This document shows positions 44,500 to 54,644 of a stretch of 64,000 bases of DNA, piece after piece. The position numbers were made by a program, and so were the translations under genes. The DNA comes from Acinetobacter calcoaceticus DSM 30006 = CIP 81.8. GTDB taxonomy: Bacteria; Pseudomonadota; Gammaproteobacteria; Pseudomonadales; Moraxellaceae. The notes below the pieces were generated by a model. The model was not told the DNA's origin. It searched no databases and worked only from the letters and a program-made list of their open reading frames with translations. Positions within the stretch are counted from its first letter, which is position 1, and each line of letters starts with the position of its first letter. The DNA lies in NCBI RefSeq assembly GCF_000368965.1, contig NZ_KB849780.1:1674145-1738144 (forward strand), written 5' to 3'.

Positions 44500-45294
44500 T
44501 TAGCGCCCTTTAAAATTTGGTTCACGTTTATTCATAAAGGCTTGCACACCTTCACGATAATCTTCTGAACGTCCAGCAATGCGTTGTAAATCACGCTCTA
44601 ACAACATTTGCTCATCAAAGGTGTTATTGCTTGATTGATGAATCGCTTTTTTAATAAGAGATAAACCAAAAGTAGGCTGTTTTGCTAAACGTTCTGCGAG
44701 TTCCGTGACCTTTGTTTTAAGCTCTGTGTCTTCAACGACATCCCAAATCATGCCCCATTCTTTTGCGGTTTCTGCTGGTAGCTTGTCACCTAACAGAGTT
44801 AAGCCCATCGCACGTGCATGACCTACAGCACGTGGTAAAAACCATGTACCAGCCGAGTCTGGAACCAAACCTAAGCGGCAAAATGCTTGTACAAAGTTTG
44901 CCGATTTAGCTGCAATCACCAAATCACATGCCAGTGCAATATTTGCCCCTGCACCTGCTGCCACGCCATTTACGGCGCAAATGACAGGCTTTGGCATATT
45001 TACAATCGTTTTAATGAGCGGATTATAGTAAGTTTCAATGGAATATCCTAAATCTGGAGCTTCAGCATTTGGGTCTACCACACGATCACCCAAGTCTTGC
45101 CCTGCACAAAAGCCACGGCCTTCGCCGCTAATCACCACACAGCGAACATCCGGATTTTTGGTCCACAGGTTTAAAACCTCGGCCACTTCACGGTGCATAT
45201 CAACGTTAAAGCTATTCAGTGCTTTTGGGCGGTTAAATGTCAGGTAGCCAACACCATTTTTTTCTTCAGCAATAATATTTTGATAGTCCATCAC
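44500..45294 (-). CDS. paaG: 1,2-epoxyphenylacetyl-CoA isomerase PaaG
   Basis: 264 residues of the crotonase fold. The sequence RLGLVPDSAGTWFLPRAVG carries the Asp typical of isomerases of this family instead of the hydratase Glu. PaaG converts the ring epoxide to the oxepin and also isomerises later double bonds. The start overlaps paaF by 4 bases (ATGA), giving coupled translation. Confidence 0.93.
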   Translation of the reverse strand: MMDYQNIIAEEKNGVGYLTFNRPKALNSFNVDMHREVAEVLNLWTKNPDVRCVVISGEGRGFCAGQDLGDRVVDPNAEAPDLGYSIETYYNPLIKTIVNMPKPVICAVNGVAAGAGANIALACDLVIAAKSANFVQAFCRLGLVPDSAGTWFLPRAVGHARAMGLTLLGDKLPAETAKEWGMIWDVVEDTELKTKVTELAERLAKQPTFGLSLIKKAIHQSSNNTFDEQMLLERDLQRIAGRSEDYREGVQAFMNKREPNFKGR

Positions 45295-46064
45295 TCACCT
45301 CTAAACACTGGCTTTCTTTTCTCAAAGAAAGCATTAATCCCTTCGTTTCGATCTTTTGTAGCCGCCAGCCAGACAAAGTTTTGACGTTCAAACTTGAGTC
45401 CCTGACTTAAAGTCGTTTCATGAATACTTTTAATTGATTGTTTAATCACGCGAATCGCTAAAGGCGCTTGTTTGGCAATTTTGGCTGCAAGTTGAATAGC
45501 ATATTCAACGGTTAATTCAGTCGGCACCACTTGACTGCAAATGCCATGTTGCTCTGCCTGTTTTGCCGAAATCATCTCACCTGTCATGGCCCAGCGCATG
45601 GTGAGTTGTTGCCCAACCAAGCGCGCTAAACGCTGTGTTCCGCCTGCACCTGGTAACATGCCAAGGCCAATTTCAGGTAAAGCAAAACGGGAATTTTCAC
45701 CGCAAATCACCATATCTGAATGCAAAACCAACTCAAACCCAGCACCCAAGGCATAGCCATTCACTGCTGTAATGAGCGGCTTACTAAACGCATCAATTTT
45801 TTGCCAAAGCTTCGGGCGAATATCGAGTTGCAAAGACACGGCGTCCAATGCAGCCAACTCTGTAAGATCTGCCCCCGCCGCAAAACATTGAACGTTACCC
45901 GTTAAAACCACCGCTTTGACTTCAGCATTATGTTCAGCTTCTTCGAGCAACTCGCATAAACACTGCAATGTTGCATTGTTTAAAGCATTTCTTTTTTCTG
46001 GACGGTTTAGTGTTAATAACAAAACACCGTCAGCAGCTGTGCTGGCTTTAATCAACTCTTGCAT
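45291..46064 (-). CDS. paaF: 2,3-dehydroadipyl-CoA hydratase PaaF
   Basis: 257 residues of the crotonase family with oxyanion-hole glycines in CFAAGADLTELA and NGYALGAGFELVL, and the catalytic Glu in LPEIGLGMLPGAGGTQRLAR. It hydrates 2,3-dehydroadipyl-CoA. It lies 10 bp after paaE and overlaps paaG. Confidence 0.93.
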   Translation of the reverse strand: MQELIKASTAADGVLLLTLNRPEKRNALNNATLQCLCELLEEAEHNAEVKAVVLTGNVQCFAAGADLTELAALDAVSLQLDIRPKLWQKIDAFSKPLITAVNGYALGAGFELVLHSDMVICGENSRFALPEIGLGMLPGAGGTQRLARLVGQQLTMRWAMTGEMISAKQAEQHGICSQVVPTELTVEYAIQLAAKIAKQAPLAIRVIKQSIKSIHETTLSQGLKFERQNFVWLAATKDRNEGINAFFEKRKPVFRGE

Positions 46065-46073
46065 GAGAGGCCT

Positions 46074-47135
46074 CTATTCATCAAAACTCAAACGAACATT
46101 CGAGCCTTTTGGCAAGGTCTGGCAACTGAGCACATAACCCCTTTCGACTTCATCTTTTTCAAGACTATAGTTAAGGAACATATCCACTTCACCAGAAACA
46201 ACCTTACAACGACAAGTCGCACACACCCCACCTTTACAGGCATACGGTAAGTCAGCACCCGCACGTAAAGCCGCATCAAGAATACTTTCATCATCCTGAG
46301 CCACAGAAACAATCAGCTCACGTCCGTCTAAAATGATGTTTACTTTTTCCTCTTTACGGTTTGCATCAGCTTCAGCGCTACGTTTACGGGCTTGCCCTGT
46401 ATGGAAACGTTCAGTGTGGATTTTTTCTTTTGCAATACCATAGTTTGGCAACGTGCTTTCTACAGCATTCATCATTTCGTCTGGACCACATGCAAAAACA
46501 TGGTCAAAACTCGTTTCAAGCACATCAAAATCAAAAAGCTGTTTAAGCTTTTCTTGGTCAATGCGACCATTCATCAGTTCACTGTCGTTGAACTCACGAG
46601 AAAAAATATTGATGAGTTGAAAGCGTTCTTTAAACTGATCTTTCAAATCCATAATTTGCTCGGCAAACATGGTTTGTTTCCATGAACGATTGCCATAAAG
46701 CAACGTAAATTTAGCTTCAGGCTGTTCAAACAGAACCTGCTTAACAATCGATAAAATTGGGGTAATACCACTGCCCGCAGCAACGCCTAAATAGTTTTGC
46801 CCACCTGCCTTTGCTGCTTTTTGAAAAAACACGCCTTGTGGTGGCATCACTTCAAGTACATCGCCCACTTTTAAATGATCATTTGCCCAATGTGAAAATT
46901 GACCTTGATCAATTTTTTTAATAGCAATACTGATGTCTTCTTTTGCAGCATAGCTACAAATTGAATAACAACGGCGGATTTCACCAGCTTCAGTTAAATG
47001 GCGAATTGTTAAGTGTTGACCCGGTTGAAATTGAAATTGTTCTTGTTGTTCAGGTACAACGTCAAATGCAATACAAATTGCCTGATCGGTTTGAGGCGTA
47101 ATACTTTTTACTTTTAATGGTACAAATTGGCTCAT
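46074..47135 (-). CDS. paaE: PaaE, reductase of the phenylacetyl-CoA epoxidase
   Basis: 353 residues. The N-terminal ferredoxin-NADP reductase module has the FAD motif RRCYSICSYA and the NADPH site GVAAGSGITPILSI. The C-terminal plant-type [2Fe-2S] domain has ACKGGVCATCRCKV, with the fourth Cys in YVLSCQTLP. It passes NADPH electrons to the PaaA diiron centre. Confidence 0.95.
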   Translation of the reverse strand: MSQFVPLKVKSITPQTDQAICIAFDVVPEQQEQFQFQPGQHLTIRHLTEAGEIRRCYSICSYAAKEDISIAIKKIDQGQFSHWANDHLKVGDVLEVMPPQGVFFQKAAKAGGQNYLGVAAGSGITPILSIVKQVLFEQPEAKFTLLYGNRSWKQTMFAEQIMDLKDQFKERFQLINIFSREFNDSELMNGRIDQEKLKQLFDFDVLETSFDHVFACGPDEMMNAVESTLPNYGIAKEKIHTERFHTGQARKRSAEADANRKEEKVNIILDGRELIVSVAQDDESILDAALRAGADLPYACKGGVCATCRCKVVSGEVDMFLNYSLEKDEVERGYVLSCQTLPKGSNVRLSFDE

Positions 47136-47158
47136 GGCTGATTTCCTTATCTAAAGAC

Positions 47159-47659
47159 TTAAATACATTTGAAGTAATCAAAAGGCTCAAGACAGTCCTG
47201 ACATTTATAAAGTGCTTTACAGGCGGTAGAACTAAACTCTGTTAACAGTCGGGTATGTCGGCTTTTACAACGTGGGCACTCGATACCATCAATCAAATGA
47301 ACATGCGTACCACATTGATGTGCCAACCCTTCAGGTGGCGCAATGCCATAAACTTGTAGTTTCTTTTTACCCGCCTCAGACATCCAGTCCGTGGTCCATG
47401 CTTCTGATAAATCGACCATCACTTTAACTGGGGTCAAAGCTTCTGCGGTAAATGCCTCAACAATTTGCGCTTTCAACATATCTGTTGCTGGGCAACCGCT
47501 ATATGTTGGCGTTAGACGAACTACAATTTCTTGTTGATCGTTAATGTCTACGCCGCGAATCATGCCTAAATCCACAACAGATAAAACCGGAATTTCAGGG
47601 TCACTTACCGTTTGTAGAACATCCCAACATTGGTCGATGCAATGACGAATCATGTGCAT
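47159..47659 (-). CDS. paaD: PaaD, maturation factor of the epoxidase
   Basis: 166 residues with an N-terminal DUF59/MIP18 domain (SDPEIPVLSVVDLGMIRGV) and a C-terminal cysteine-rich part holding CPRC and CQDC pairs. PaaD is thought to help metal-cluster assembly in the epoxidase, and it is needed for the pathway in other bacteria. It lies 23 bp before paaE. Confidence 0.93.
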   Translation of the reverse strand: MHMIRHCIDQCWDVLQTVSDPEIPVLSVVDLGMIRGVDINDQQEIVVRLTPTYSGCPATDMLKAQIVEAFTAEALTPVKVMVDLSEAWTTDWMSEAGKKKLQVYGIAPPEGLAHQCGTHVHLIDGIECPRCKSRHTRLLTEFSSTACKALYKCQDCLEPFDYFKCI

Positions 47660-47675
47660 GGCTCACCTCCTTGTC

Positions 47676-48431
47676 TTACCAGGTCATTCCCGGATAAGTT
47701 CTTTGAATACTTTGCATTTCAGCCAACAAATAACCTAAATGCTCGGTATGCAATCCTTGTTTCGCACCGCGGCGATAAGCACCGTTAACAGCAACATTTA
47801 ATTCAAAGCACTTAAGCTCCTCTGCAATGGTTTTGTCCCATTGTTCTTTTTCATTTGAAAAATCTGGAATCACGCCTTGTGCGACTAATGCTTGTTCATC
47901 TGCATTAAGTTCAAATAACTCAGCGGTAAAGCGCCATAAATTATTTAAACCGTCTTGCACACGTTGATGCGCTTCATCTGTGCTTAAACTTAAACGTTCC
48001 ATCCAGCTTGTCGAAAAACGGATGTGATACTTCACTTCTTTTAACGATTTCACTGCAAGCGCACTTAATTCAAGAAGCGAGCTTTGGGTTAAAGAAGTAA
48101 ATAAATGAAGATGGTAATGATCCATCAACCACTGGCGTACAATCGTTTGCGCAAAATCACCGTTCGGTTGTTCGCATAACAATAAGTTTAGAAACTCACG
48201 TTCTGTACGGAAATACGCAAGCTGATCTTCATCACGTTGGTTTTCATCATATTGGCCTGCCAACGTCAGAAAGTTTCTTGCCTGACCTAACAAGTCCAAA
48301 CCGATATTTGCTAAAGCAATATCAACTTCAAGCTCAGGTGCATGTCCGCACCATTCAGCCAAACGCTGAGACAAAACCAGTTGACTATCGCCAATATGTA
48401 ATAAGAATTTAGATAAAACTGAATGATTCAT
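47676..48431 (-). CDS. paaC: PaaC, structural subunit of the epoxidase
   Basis: 251 residues of the PaaA/PaaC ferritin-like family. It has the paralogous four-helix core but, as usual for PaaC, lacks a full diiron ligand set, and forms the stable PaaAC heterodimer. Recognisable segments are DIALANIGLDLLGQARNFL and VKYHIRFSTSWMERL. Confidence 0.94.
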   Translation of the reverse strand: MNHSVLSKFLLHIGDSQLVLSQRLAEWCGHAPELEVDIALANIGLDLLGQARNFLTLAGQYDENQRDEDQLAYFRTEREFLNLLLCEQPNGDFAQTIVRQWLMDHYHLHLFTSLTQSSLLELSALAVKSLKEVKYHIRFSTSWMERLSLSTDEAHQRVQDGLNNLWRFTAELFELNADEQALVAQGVIPDFSNEKEQWDKTIAEELKCFELNVAVNGAYRRGAKQGLHTEHLGYLLAEMQSIQRTYPGMTW

Positions 48432-48442
48432 TTTCCAACCCC

Positions 48443-48733
48443 TTACATATGCTCAATGCCATCTGGAATATGGTAAAAAGTCGGATGACGATAAACCTTA
48501 TCTAGAGCAGGATCGAAAAATTCAGCTTTTTCATCTGGCTGTGAAGACTTAATGAGTTCAGAACGAATCACCCAAATGCTAATTCCTTCATTACGACGTG
48601 TATAAACATCGCGTGCATGTTGAAGTGCGATTTCATCATCTGGTGCTCTTAAGCTACCTACATGACGGTGGCTTAAGCCTTGTTTGCTACGGACAAATAC
48701 TTCGTAGAGTGACCAGTTGTTTTTATCTTCCAT
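48443..48733 (-). CDS. paaB: PaaB, bridging subunit of the epoxidase
   Basis: 96 residues from ATG 48733, which follows GAGG at 8 bases; the frame is open to 48757. The segment NNWSLYEVFVRSKQGLSHRH is diagnostic of PaaB. It joins PaaAC units and PaaE into the active complex. Confidence 0.94.
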   Translation of the reverse strand: MEDKNNWSLYEVFVRSKQGLSHRHVGSLRAPDDEIALQHARDVYTRRNEGISIWVIRSELIKSSQPDEKAEFFDPALDKVYRHPTFYHIPDGIEHM

Positions 48734-48765
48734 TTTGATTTCCTCAAATTTTTCCATAAATCTTG

Positions 48766-49704
48766 TTAAGCCACTTTGTTCGCTTCTAGCTGTTGTTTTT
48801 TAGCGTAGACCACGGCTGCTTCACGAACCCATTTGCCGTTTTCCCATGCTTTACGGCGCGCTTCTATACGCTCGTGATTACACGGTCCACGTCCGGCAAT
48901 CACTTCATTAAATTCGTGCCAGTCGATCTCGCCAAACGCATAGTGGCCTGTTTCTTCATTAAACTTTAAATCTGGATCTGGTACTTCCAAGCCAAGCTGC
49001 AACACTTGCGGTACGGTGTTATCGACAAACTTTTGACGTAATTCATCATTACCAAAACGTTTGACTTTCCACGCCAGACTTTGTGCGCTATTTGGAGAAT
49101 GCTCATCACTTGGGCCAAACATCATGAGTGCAGGCCACCAATAGCGATTTACCGCATCTTGTGCCATTTGTTTTTGTTCTGGTGTACCGTTTGCCAAAGC
49201 CATCATCGCTTCAAAACCTTGACGTTGGTGGAAACTTTCTTCTTTACAAATACGTACCATTGCACGTGCATATGGCCCATATGAAGTACGGCAAAGTGCA
49301 ACCTGATTCACAATGGCTGCCCCATCGACAAGCCAGCCAATTGCAGCGACATCTGCCCAAGTCAAAGTTGGATAGTTAAAGATTGATGAGTATTTCATTT
49401 TCCCATTAATCAACTTTTCCATCATGTCATCACGGTCAGCACCTAAGGTTTCTGCCGCACTGTACAAATACAAACCATGACCCGCTTCATCTTGTACTTT
49501 CGCCAACAAAACTGCTTTACGTTTTAAAGTTGGCGCACGAGTAATCCAGTTCCCTTCAGGCAACATACCTACAATTTCAGAATGGCCATGTTGCCCAATT
49601 TGACGAATCAATGTTTTGCGATAAGCATCTGGCATTTCATCCTTAGCCTCGATCGTAATGTCATTGGCAATATTTTGTTCAAATTTCTGGTAGTTGTTTT
49701 CCAT
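48766..49704 (-). CDS. paaA: PaaA, catalytic diiron subunit of phenylacetyl-CoA epoxidase
   Basis: 312 residues from ATG 49704 ([10 protein letters not shown]), which follows AGGGAATG; upstream in-frame starts at 49725 and 49842 add residues not typical of PaaA. Diiron-ligand helices are visible in [15 protein letters not shown] and [14 protein letters not shown]. It epoxidises the aromatic ring of phenylacetyl-CoA with O2. First gene of the 13-gene minus-strand operon and divergent from paaZ. Confidence 0.95.
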   Translation of the reverse strand: MENNYQKFEQNIANDITIEAKDEMPDAYRKTLIRQIGQHGHSEIVGMLPEGNWITRAPTLKRKAVLLAKVQDEAGHGLYLYSAAETLGADRDDMMEKLINGKMKYSSIFNYPTLTWADVAAIGWLVDGAAIVNQVALCRTSYGPYARAMVRICKEESFHQRQGFEAMMALANGTPEQKQMAQDAVNRYWWPALMMFGPSDEHSPNSAQSLAWKVKRFGNDELRQKFVDNTVPQVLQLGLEVPDPDLKFNEETGHYAFGEIDWHEFNEVIAGRGPCNHERIEARRKAWENGKWVREAAVVYAKKQQLEANKVA

Positions 49705-49759
49705 TCTTTCATTCCCTGTAGGCATCACCCTTAAATCTATTTTTCGATACACCAAAAAC

Positions 49760-49889
49760 AAAGTCAACCTATTTTTTAGTATCAAATTAAATCCACCTAC
49801 CAAAATCACAATAAACAATTGAAATAAATAAATATTAATCAAATGTAAAAAACTTTTTTACTTTTAAAAATCAAAATAAAGTTGACTTT
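49760..49889. promoter_or_regulatory. Inverted promoter-like repeats between paaA and paaZ
   Basis: AAAGTCAAC at 49760-49768 and GTTGACTTT at 49881-49889 are exact inverted copies, 112 bases apart. Each carries a TTGACT -35-like hexamer pointing toward paaA and paaZ respectively. No clear -10 is seen at either, which suits an activator-dependent or weak promoter. The shared 9-mers might instead be regulator half-sites. Confidence 0.4.
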
Positions 49890-49968
49890 TAGACAAATTA
49901 ATCTGAAATTATGAATCATATTTTTGCAATTTTTATAATTGATGTATCACATAAAAAGGAGTTTGGTC

Positions 49969-52071
49969 ATGCTTGAACAAGCACACCTAGAAGGAACCAC
50001 AACTGACACAGATTTTCAGCAGTCTGAGCATCAACTACCTCACCTTGCTTCGTATGTCTATGGAACATGGCATTCGACGAGTGAAGAACTGCGTCCTGTT
50101 TTCCATGCCATTACAGGTGAAGCTATTTATGCTGTAAGTAGTCATGGCATTGATATGAAACGTGTTGTTCAATATGCCAAACAAAATGGTTCAGAACTGG
50201 CAAACTGGACATTCCACCAACGTGCAAATGCCTTAAAACAAATTGCCCAACATTTACTTGAGCATAAAGAAGAGTTCTACAAACTTGCTTATGCAACAGG
50301 TGCAACTCGTAAAGATGCATGGATTGATATTGAAGGCGGTATCCAGACCTTATTTGCTTATTCAAGTCTGGTTCGTCGTGAACTCAATGACGAAAAAATT
50401 ATTACTGAAGACAGCTGGATTCAATTATCTAAAAATGGCACTTTCGGTGCTAAACACATTTTAAGCCCTAAAGCGGGTGTTGCAGTTCATATCAATGCTT
50501 TTAACTTCCCAATTTGGGGAATGCTTGAAAAAATTGCACCAACTCTACTTGCGGGTGTGCCATGTATTGTTAAACCTGCAACCGATGGTTCTCAATTAAC
50601 ACAAGCTGTTGTAAAAGCCATTGAAGAAGCCCATGTATTACCAAAAGGTTCACTACAACTAATTTGCGGTCAGACTTATGACCTGTTAGAGCATTTAGGT
50701 CCACAAGACTGTGTTACGTTTACGGGTTCTGCCTATACAGGCCAAAAACTGCGTAACCACCCTCACCTCAATAAATATTCGATTCCATTTAGCATGGAAG
50801 CCGACTCAGTAAACAGCGCAATTTTAAGCCCTGAGGCAAATGAAGAAACGATTGATTTATTTGTGCGTGAAGTCTTCCGTGAAATGACCACAAAAGCAGG
50901 TCAAAAATGTACAGCGATTCGTCGTGCATTCGTTCCTGAAAACTTGTTAGCGACTGTGCAAGAAAAGCTAACTGCCAAACTTGCTAAAGTTGTGGTGGGT
51001 GACCCGCAAAAAGAAGAAACCACCATGGGCGCTTTAGCGAGCATTAAACAAAAACATGACGTTGCAGAAAAAGTTGCTGAACTCAGCAAAGACGCAAAAA
51101 TTGTTTTTGGTGACAGCACTAGCTTTACATTTAATGCAGATCATCCTGAAAAAGGTGCTTTTTTCGCTCCGACGTTATTGCTCTGCGAACAGCCTTTGCA
51201 AGCGACACATGTTCATACCACAGAAGCTTTCGGTCCAGTATGTACACTCATGCCATATCAAAACATTGAAGAATTGGCCGACCTCGTTTCACGTGGTGAA
51301 GGTAGCTTAGTGGCTTCAGTCGTTAAAAATAACGATGAAAATATCGAACAGATTATTCAAAAAATTGCGCCTTGGCATGGACGTGTGCATGTACTCGATG
51401 CAGAGTCAGCAAAAGAAAGTACAGGACATGGTTCTCCACTGCCTCATCTTGTACACGGCGGGCCTGGTCGCGCAGGTGGCGGTGAAGAGTTAGGTGGTAT
51501 TCGTGCTGTTAAACACTATATGCAGCGCACAGCAATTCAGGGTTCTCCAAATAGCCTGACACAAATTACTCACTCGTGGACTGCTGGCTCAAAAGTCAAC
51601 GAAGACCGTGTACATCCATTTAAAAAGTCGTTTGATGAGTTAGTGATTGGTGAACGTTTATTAACAGCGCGTCGCACTGTAAGCGAAGCAGATATTGTTA
51701 ACTTTGCTGGTTTAAGTGGTGACTATTTCTATGCACATACCGACAAAATCGCAGCGGCCGAGTCTTTCTTTGGTGAGCGTGTTGCACATGGTTATTTCAT
51801 TGTGTCTGCCGCAGCAGGTCTATTTGTAGACGCAGCGCAAGGTCCAGTCATTGCCAACTACGGTATGGACAACTTACGCTTTGTTGAACCAGTTAAAATT
51901 GGTGACTCGATTCAGGTTGAGCTTACCTGTAAACAAAAAACGCCTAAGCCACAAAAAGACCCGTCTCAGCCTGCCCATGGCGTTGTGGTATGGGATATTA
52001 AAGTTAAAAACCAACGCGGTGAACTTGTCGCAACCTACGACATTTTAACTTTAGTTGCTCGTGATTTATAA
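49969..52071 (+). CDS. paaZ: PaaZ, oxepin-CoA hydrolase/aldehyde dehydrogenase
   Basis: 700 residues from ATG 49969, which follows AAAAGGAG; an in-frame TTG at 49939 is not favoured. The N-terminal aldehyde dehydrogenase domain (about 25-525) has Glu277 (SMEADS) and catalytic Cys314 (KAGQKCTAIR). The C-terminal MaoC-type hydratase domain (about 545-695) has DYFYAHTDKIAA and ERVAHGYFIV. It opens oxepin-CoA and oxidises the resulting semialdehyde. Divergent from paaA and followed by a strong terminator. Confidence 0.95.
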   Translation: MLEQAHLEGTTTDTDFQQSEHQLPHLASYVYGTWHSTSEELRPVFHAITGEAIYAVSSHGIDMKRVVQYAKQNGSELANWTFHQRANALKQIAQHLLEHKEEFYKLAYATGATRKDAWIDIEGGIQTLFAYSSLVRRELNDEKIITEDSWIQLSKNGTFGAKHILSPKAGVAVHINAFNFPIWGMLEKIAPTLLAGVPCIVKPATDGSQLTQAVVKAIEEAHVLPKGSLQLICGQTYDLLEHLGPQDCVTFTGSAYTGQKLRNHPHLNKYSIPFSMEADSVNSAILSPEANEETIDLFVREVFREMTTKAGQKCTAIRRAFVPENLLATVQEKLTAKLAKVVVGDPQKEETTMGALASIKQKHDVAEKVAELSKDAKIVFGDSTSFTFNADHPEKGAFFAPTLLLCEQPLQATHVHTTEAFGPVCTLMPYQNIEELADLVSRGEGSLVASVVKNNDENIEQIIQKIAPWHGRVHVLDAESAKESTGHGSPLPHLVHGGPGRAGGGEELGGIRAVKHYMQRTAIQGSPNSLTQITHSWTAGSKVNEDRVHPFKKSFDELVIGERLLTARRTVSEADIVNFAGLSGDYFYAHTDKIAAAESFFGERVAHGYFIVSAAAGLFVDAAQGPVIANYGMDNLRFVEPVKIGDSIQVELTCKQKTPKPQKDPSQPAHGVVVWDIKVKNQRGELVATYDILTLVARDL

Positions 52072-52080
52072 ATAGAATTC

Positions 52081-52117
52081 AAACTGATGGATAGCCAATC
52101 TATCCATCAGTTTTTTT
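52081..52117 (+). terminator. Rho-independent terminator after paaZ
   Basis: AAACTGATGGATAG pairs perfectly with CTATCCATCAGTTT around CCAAT, followed by more T. It starts 10 bases after the paaZ stop. Confidence 0.9.
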
Positions 52118-52165
52118 ACATTAGTCGTTGTTCTTTTAATGGATCGAAAAATAACAACTTTAGAG

Positions 52166-53356
52166 TTACATTGGATCAAAACGTTTAGCCAGTTTCTTTT
52201 GCAGAATAATAACGAGAATTGGGAATCCTGCTGCGGAAATTGCACATATCATCAGTAACTTGTTTACATTTTGTGGTGCCATACCATGATCAGGTAATAG
52301 AAATGCAGACAGGAAGAATGCGATGGTTGTAACCAGATACATGATTGATGTCTGTAATGAAGAGAATCCAGCTCGTTGCCTATCATCAGGAAACTGAATC
52401 GAAACCACCGAAGATGACACCAAACGACTGTAAGATGCGCCGAGAAATAAAGTAATAAATAACGTTGCATACTGATAGCTTAGAATTGGTATCAGCAAAC
52501 TCAATATAAAGACGATGGTTGAACCTGTAGCCAGTATCAAAGCAGAAAAACGGGAGGTTAACGCCCCTGTGATTTTTGTAGACAGATAACCTATAACGCC
52601 CCCGGTGAAGAAGAGCCAAGGCAGTAGATCTTGCGATGCGCCCAACTGCTGTATCATTAATGGCGCCAAAATAGGAATAACCAGCATAGGACTAAACTGT
52701 ACAAGCGCATTACTTGAAGCGAACAGTAAAGTATCCATATCGAGAGGCAGCGCACGAAGCGTGTCTAAAGAGACTGAGTCTTGGGGTATGATGGATACAA
52801 TCAATGGCAATGCCAACACACACAATGCACTTATTAGCCACAAAGCTACATGCCAACCATGATGTGTGCACAGAAATAATATCGTGGGCATTCCTACAAT
52901 GCTTACTATCGAAAATGACGCAATCACCGTCGCCAACATTTTTCCGCGCAAGTTAGGCGGTGCGTTGTTTATCAATATACTTATACCCACACCCATTGTC
53001 GTACCACCAACCAGCCCTGCACAGAATCGTAGTGCGAGCAGAAGATTAAAACTGGATGTGAATGTAGTTAAAAGTGTCAGTAGACCTAATAGCGCCATAT
53101 TAGCGATTAAAAAATTTTTCTTATTGAAAAGACCAATCCAGTAAAAGGCAATAACTCCCGAAAGAACGGCACCAAGTGTGTACATACCTGACACATAGCC
53201 TGAGAACGATACAGGCACTGCGAAATCTGTTGCCATAAAAACAAAAACAGGGTTGAACACCATATATTCCAGTGCATTCGTGAACTGGACAAAAGCAATT
53301 ACAATGGCTATCCGCATGAGAGATTTATGATTAAATGTCTGCGTCACTAGGGGCAT
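52166..53356 (-). CDS. MFS transporter
   Basis: 396 residues from ATG 53356; TTG 53365 is an alternative three codons upstream. Twelve hydrophobic segments are visible, with RFCAGLVGGTTMGVGISILI in helix 4-5 as in drug/H+ antiporter-type MFS proteins. It is divergent from a LysR gene across about 100 bp, so that regulator probably controls it. The substrate is unknown. Confidence 0.87.
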   Translation of the reverse strand: MPLVTQTFNHKSLMRIAIVIAFVQFTNALEYMVFNPVFVFMATDFAVPVSFSGYVSGMYTLGAVLSGVIAFYWIGLFNKKNFLIANMALLGLLTLLTTFTSSFNLLLALRFCAGLVGGTTMGVGISILINNAPPNLRGKMLATVIASFSIVSIVGMPTILFLCTHHGWHVALWLISALCVLALPLIVSIIPQDSVSLDTLRALPLDMDTLLFASSNALVQFSPMLVIPILAPLMIQQLGASQDLLPWLFFTGGVIGYLSTKITGALTSRFSALILATGSTIVFILSLLIPILSYQYATLFITLFLGASYSRLVSSSVVSIQFPDDRQRAGFSSLQTSIMYLVTTIAFFLSAFLLPDHGMAPQNVNKLLMICAISAAGFPILVIILQKKLAKRFDPM

Positions 53357-53437
53357 AGCAAGCAACCTATGGATGAAAGATATCCAAGTTTAACTGCTAT
53401 CAATGGTGTTTATTATATGGTAGAAATGGCACTTATT

Positions 53438-53457
53438 ATTATCAAATATGGGATAAT
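53438..53457. promoter_or_regulatory. Inverted repeat in the MFS/LysR gap
   Basis: Arms ATTATC and GATAAT flank AAATATGG, two bases before the LysR ATG at 53460. It could be an autoregulatory LysR half-site, but the arms are short and AT-rich. Confidence 0.3.
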
Positions 53458-53459
53458 TG

Positions 53460-54371
53460 ATGCGTCCAGCTCTGGATTTTAATACCCTGAAAGTGTTCAT
53501 TAATGTGGTTGAAAGAGAAAGTTTTGTTGGGGCATCGAAAATCCTTGAAATGCCGACATCAAATGTTAGTCGCTGTATTTCTCAGTTAGAAGAAAAACTG
53601 GATCTTCAGCTCATTGAGCGTAGCACCCGACATATGAAACTCACTCAGGCGGGGCAGCTACTCTATACTAGAGCAAAGCCATTACTGGAAGCGCTTGAGC
53701 AAACTGAGACAGAGTTAACGTTGCGGCAAATGCAACTCAAGGGCCCATTACGTATCTGTATTCCCAATGAAATAGGTCCTGCATTGCTGGGTTCTGTTAT
53801 TGCCGATTTCGCCTTTCAGTACCCAGACCTAGAGATCAGCTGTATCACAAATTTGTCAGGTTTCGAATCTCTGCGAGATGATCTGGATTTAGCTATCATT
53901 ATTACCCGTGGTCAGATGGATAACAGTGACTATATCGCCCGTCATCTGGTGACTATCCCTTGCACCATTGTTGCAGCCCCCTCCGTCATTCAGCGTTATG
54001 GCACCCCTACTCATATCCAGCAATTTGAAGAATTGCCCTGTATTACAACGGTAAGTGCACTCAAAGGTGCTCCTTGGCAATTTGTGAATAAAAAGGGGGA
54101 ATTCGAGACCATCAAGGTTAAAGGGCATTATCGAGTAAACAGCGGAAAGATGGCAGGACAAGCTGCGATATCAGGTGTCGGTTTTGCAATTCTATCCAAA
54201 CAAGCCTGCCAACCATACATTAGCGATGGACGATTAATCGAGGTTGAGTTTGAACAATCGGCAGCTCCATTGCAATTGTTCGCACTTTATTCAAATCGCC
54301 GTTACTTACCCGCTAAAACAAGAGCGCTTATTGATTTCATACAGCAGAAATTGAGTGATAGTTTGAGCTGA
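53460..54371 (+). CDS. LysR-family transcriptional regulator
   Basis: 303 residues from ATG 53460; a TTG directly before it is also in frame. The helix-turn-helix includes GASKILEMPTSNVSRCISQL, and the effector domain is of the CrgA type. It is divergent from the MFS transporter and likely controls it. Followed by a 273-bp gap before mutS. Confidence 0.9.
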   Translation: MRPALDFNTLKVFINVVERESFVGASKILEMPTSNVSRCISQLEEKLDLQLIERSTRHMKLTQAGQLLYTRAKPLLEALEQTETELTLRQMQLKGPLRICIPNEIGPALLGSVIADFAFQYPDLEISCITNLSGFESLRDDLDLAIIITRGQMDNSDYIARHLVTIPCTIVAAPSVIQRYGTPTHIQQFEELPCITTVSALKGAPWQFVNKKGEFETIKVKGHYRVNSGKMAGQAAISGVGFAILSKQACQPYISDGRLIEVEFEQSAAPLQLFALYSNRRYLPAKTRALIDFIQQKLSDSLS

Positions 54372-54424
54372 TAAGGCCACTTTCTTTTTGCTATTTATTT
54401 CCTCGCTCATTTTAGGAATCCTTT

Positions 54425-54452
54425 TTGTCAATTAGTCTCAATTTGTTAAGAT
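54425..54452 (+). promoter_or_regulatory. Candidate mutS promoter
   Basis: TTGTCA (54425-54430) and TAAGAT (54447-54452) are spaced by 16 bases, 190 bases upstream of the mutS ATG. Five of six and four of six consensus positions match. This is the best pair I see in the LysR-mutS gap. Confidence 0.4.
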
Positions 54453-54644
54453 AGCAACCGTGAAAAATTAAGTTAAGTTCTCACACACTGTTAACTCAAT
54501 ATTGACACTAAAAAAGGTACACTACAAAGGTATACTTTTTTCTTAGATTAAGTCAGATTTACACAGAAGTTGTTAGAATTGGTTCGATAACCAAACTTTC
54601 AAAGTTAACTTATTTATTATTGATTTTTTAAGGGTTTAATACGC

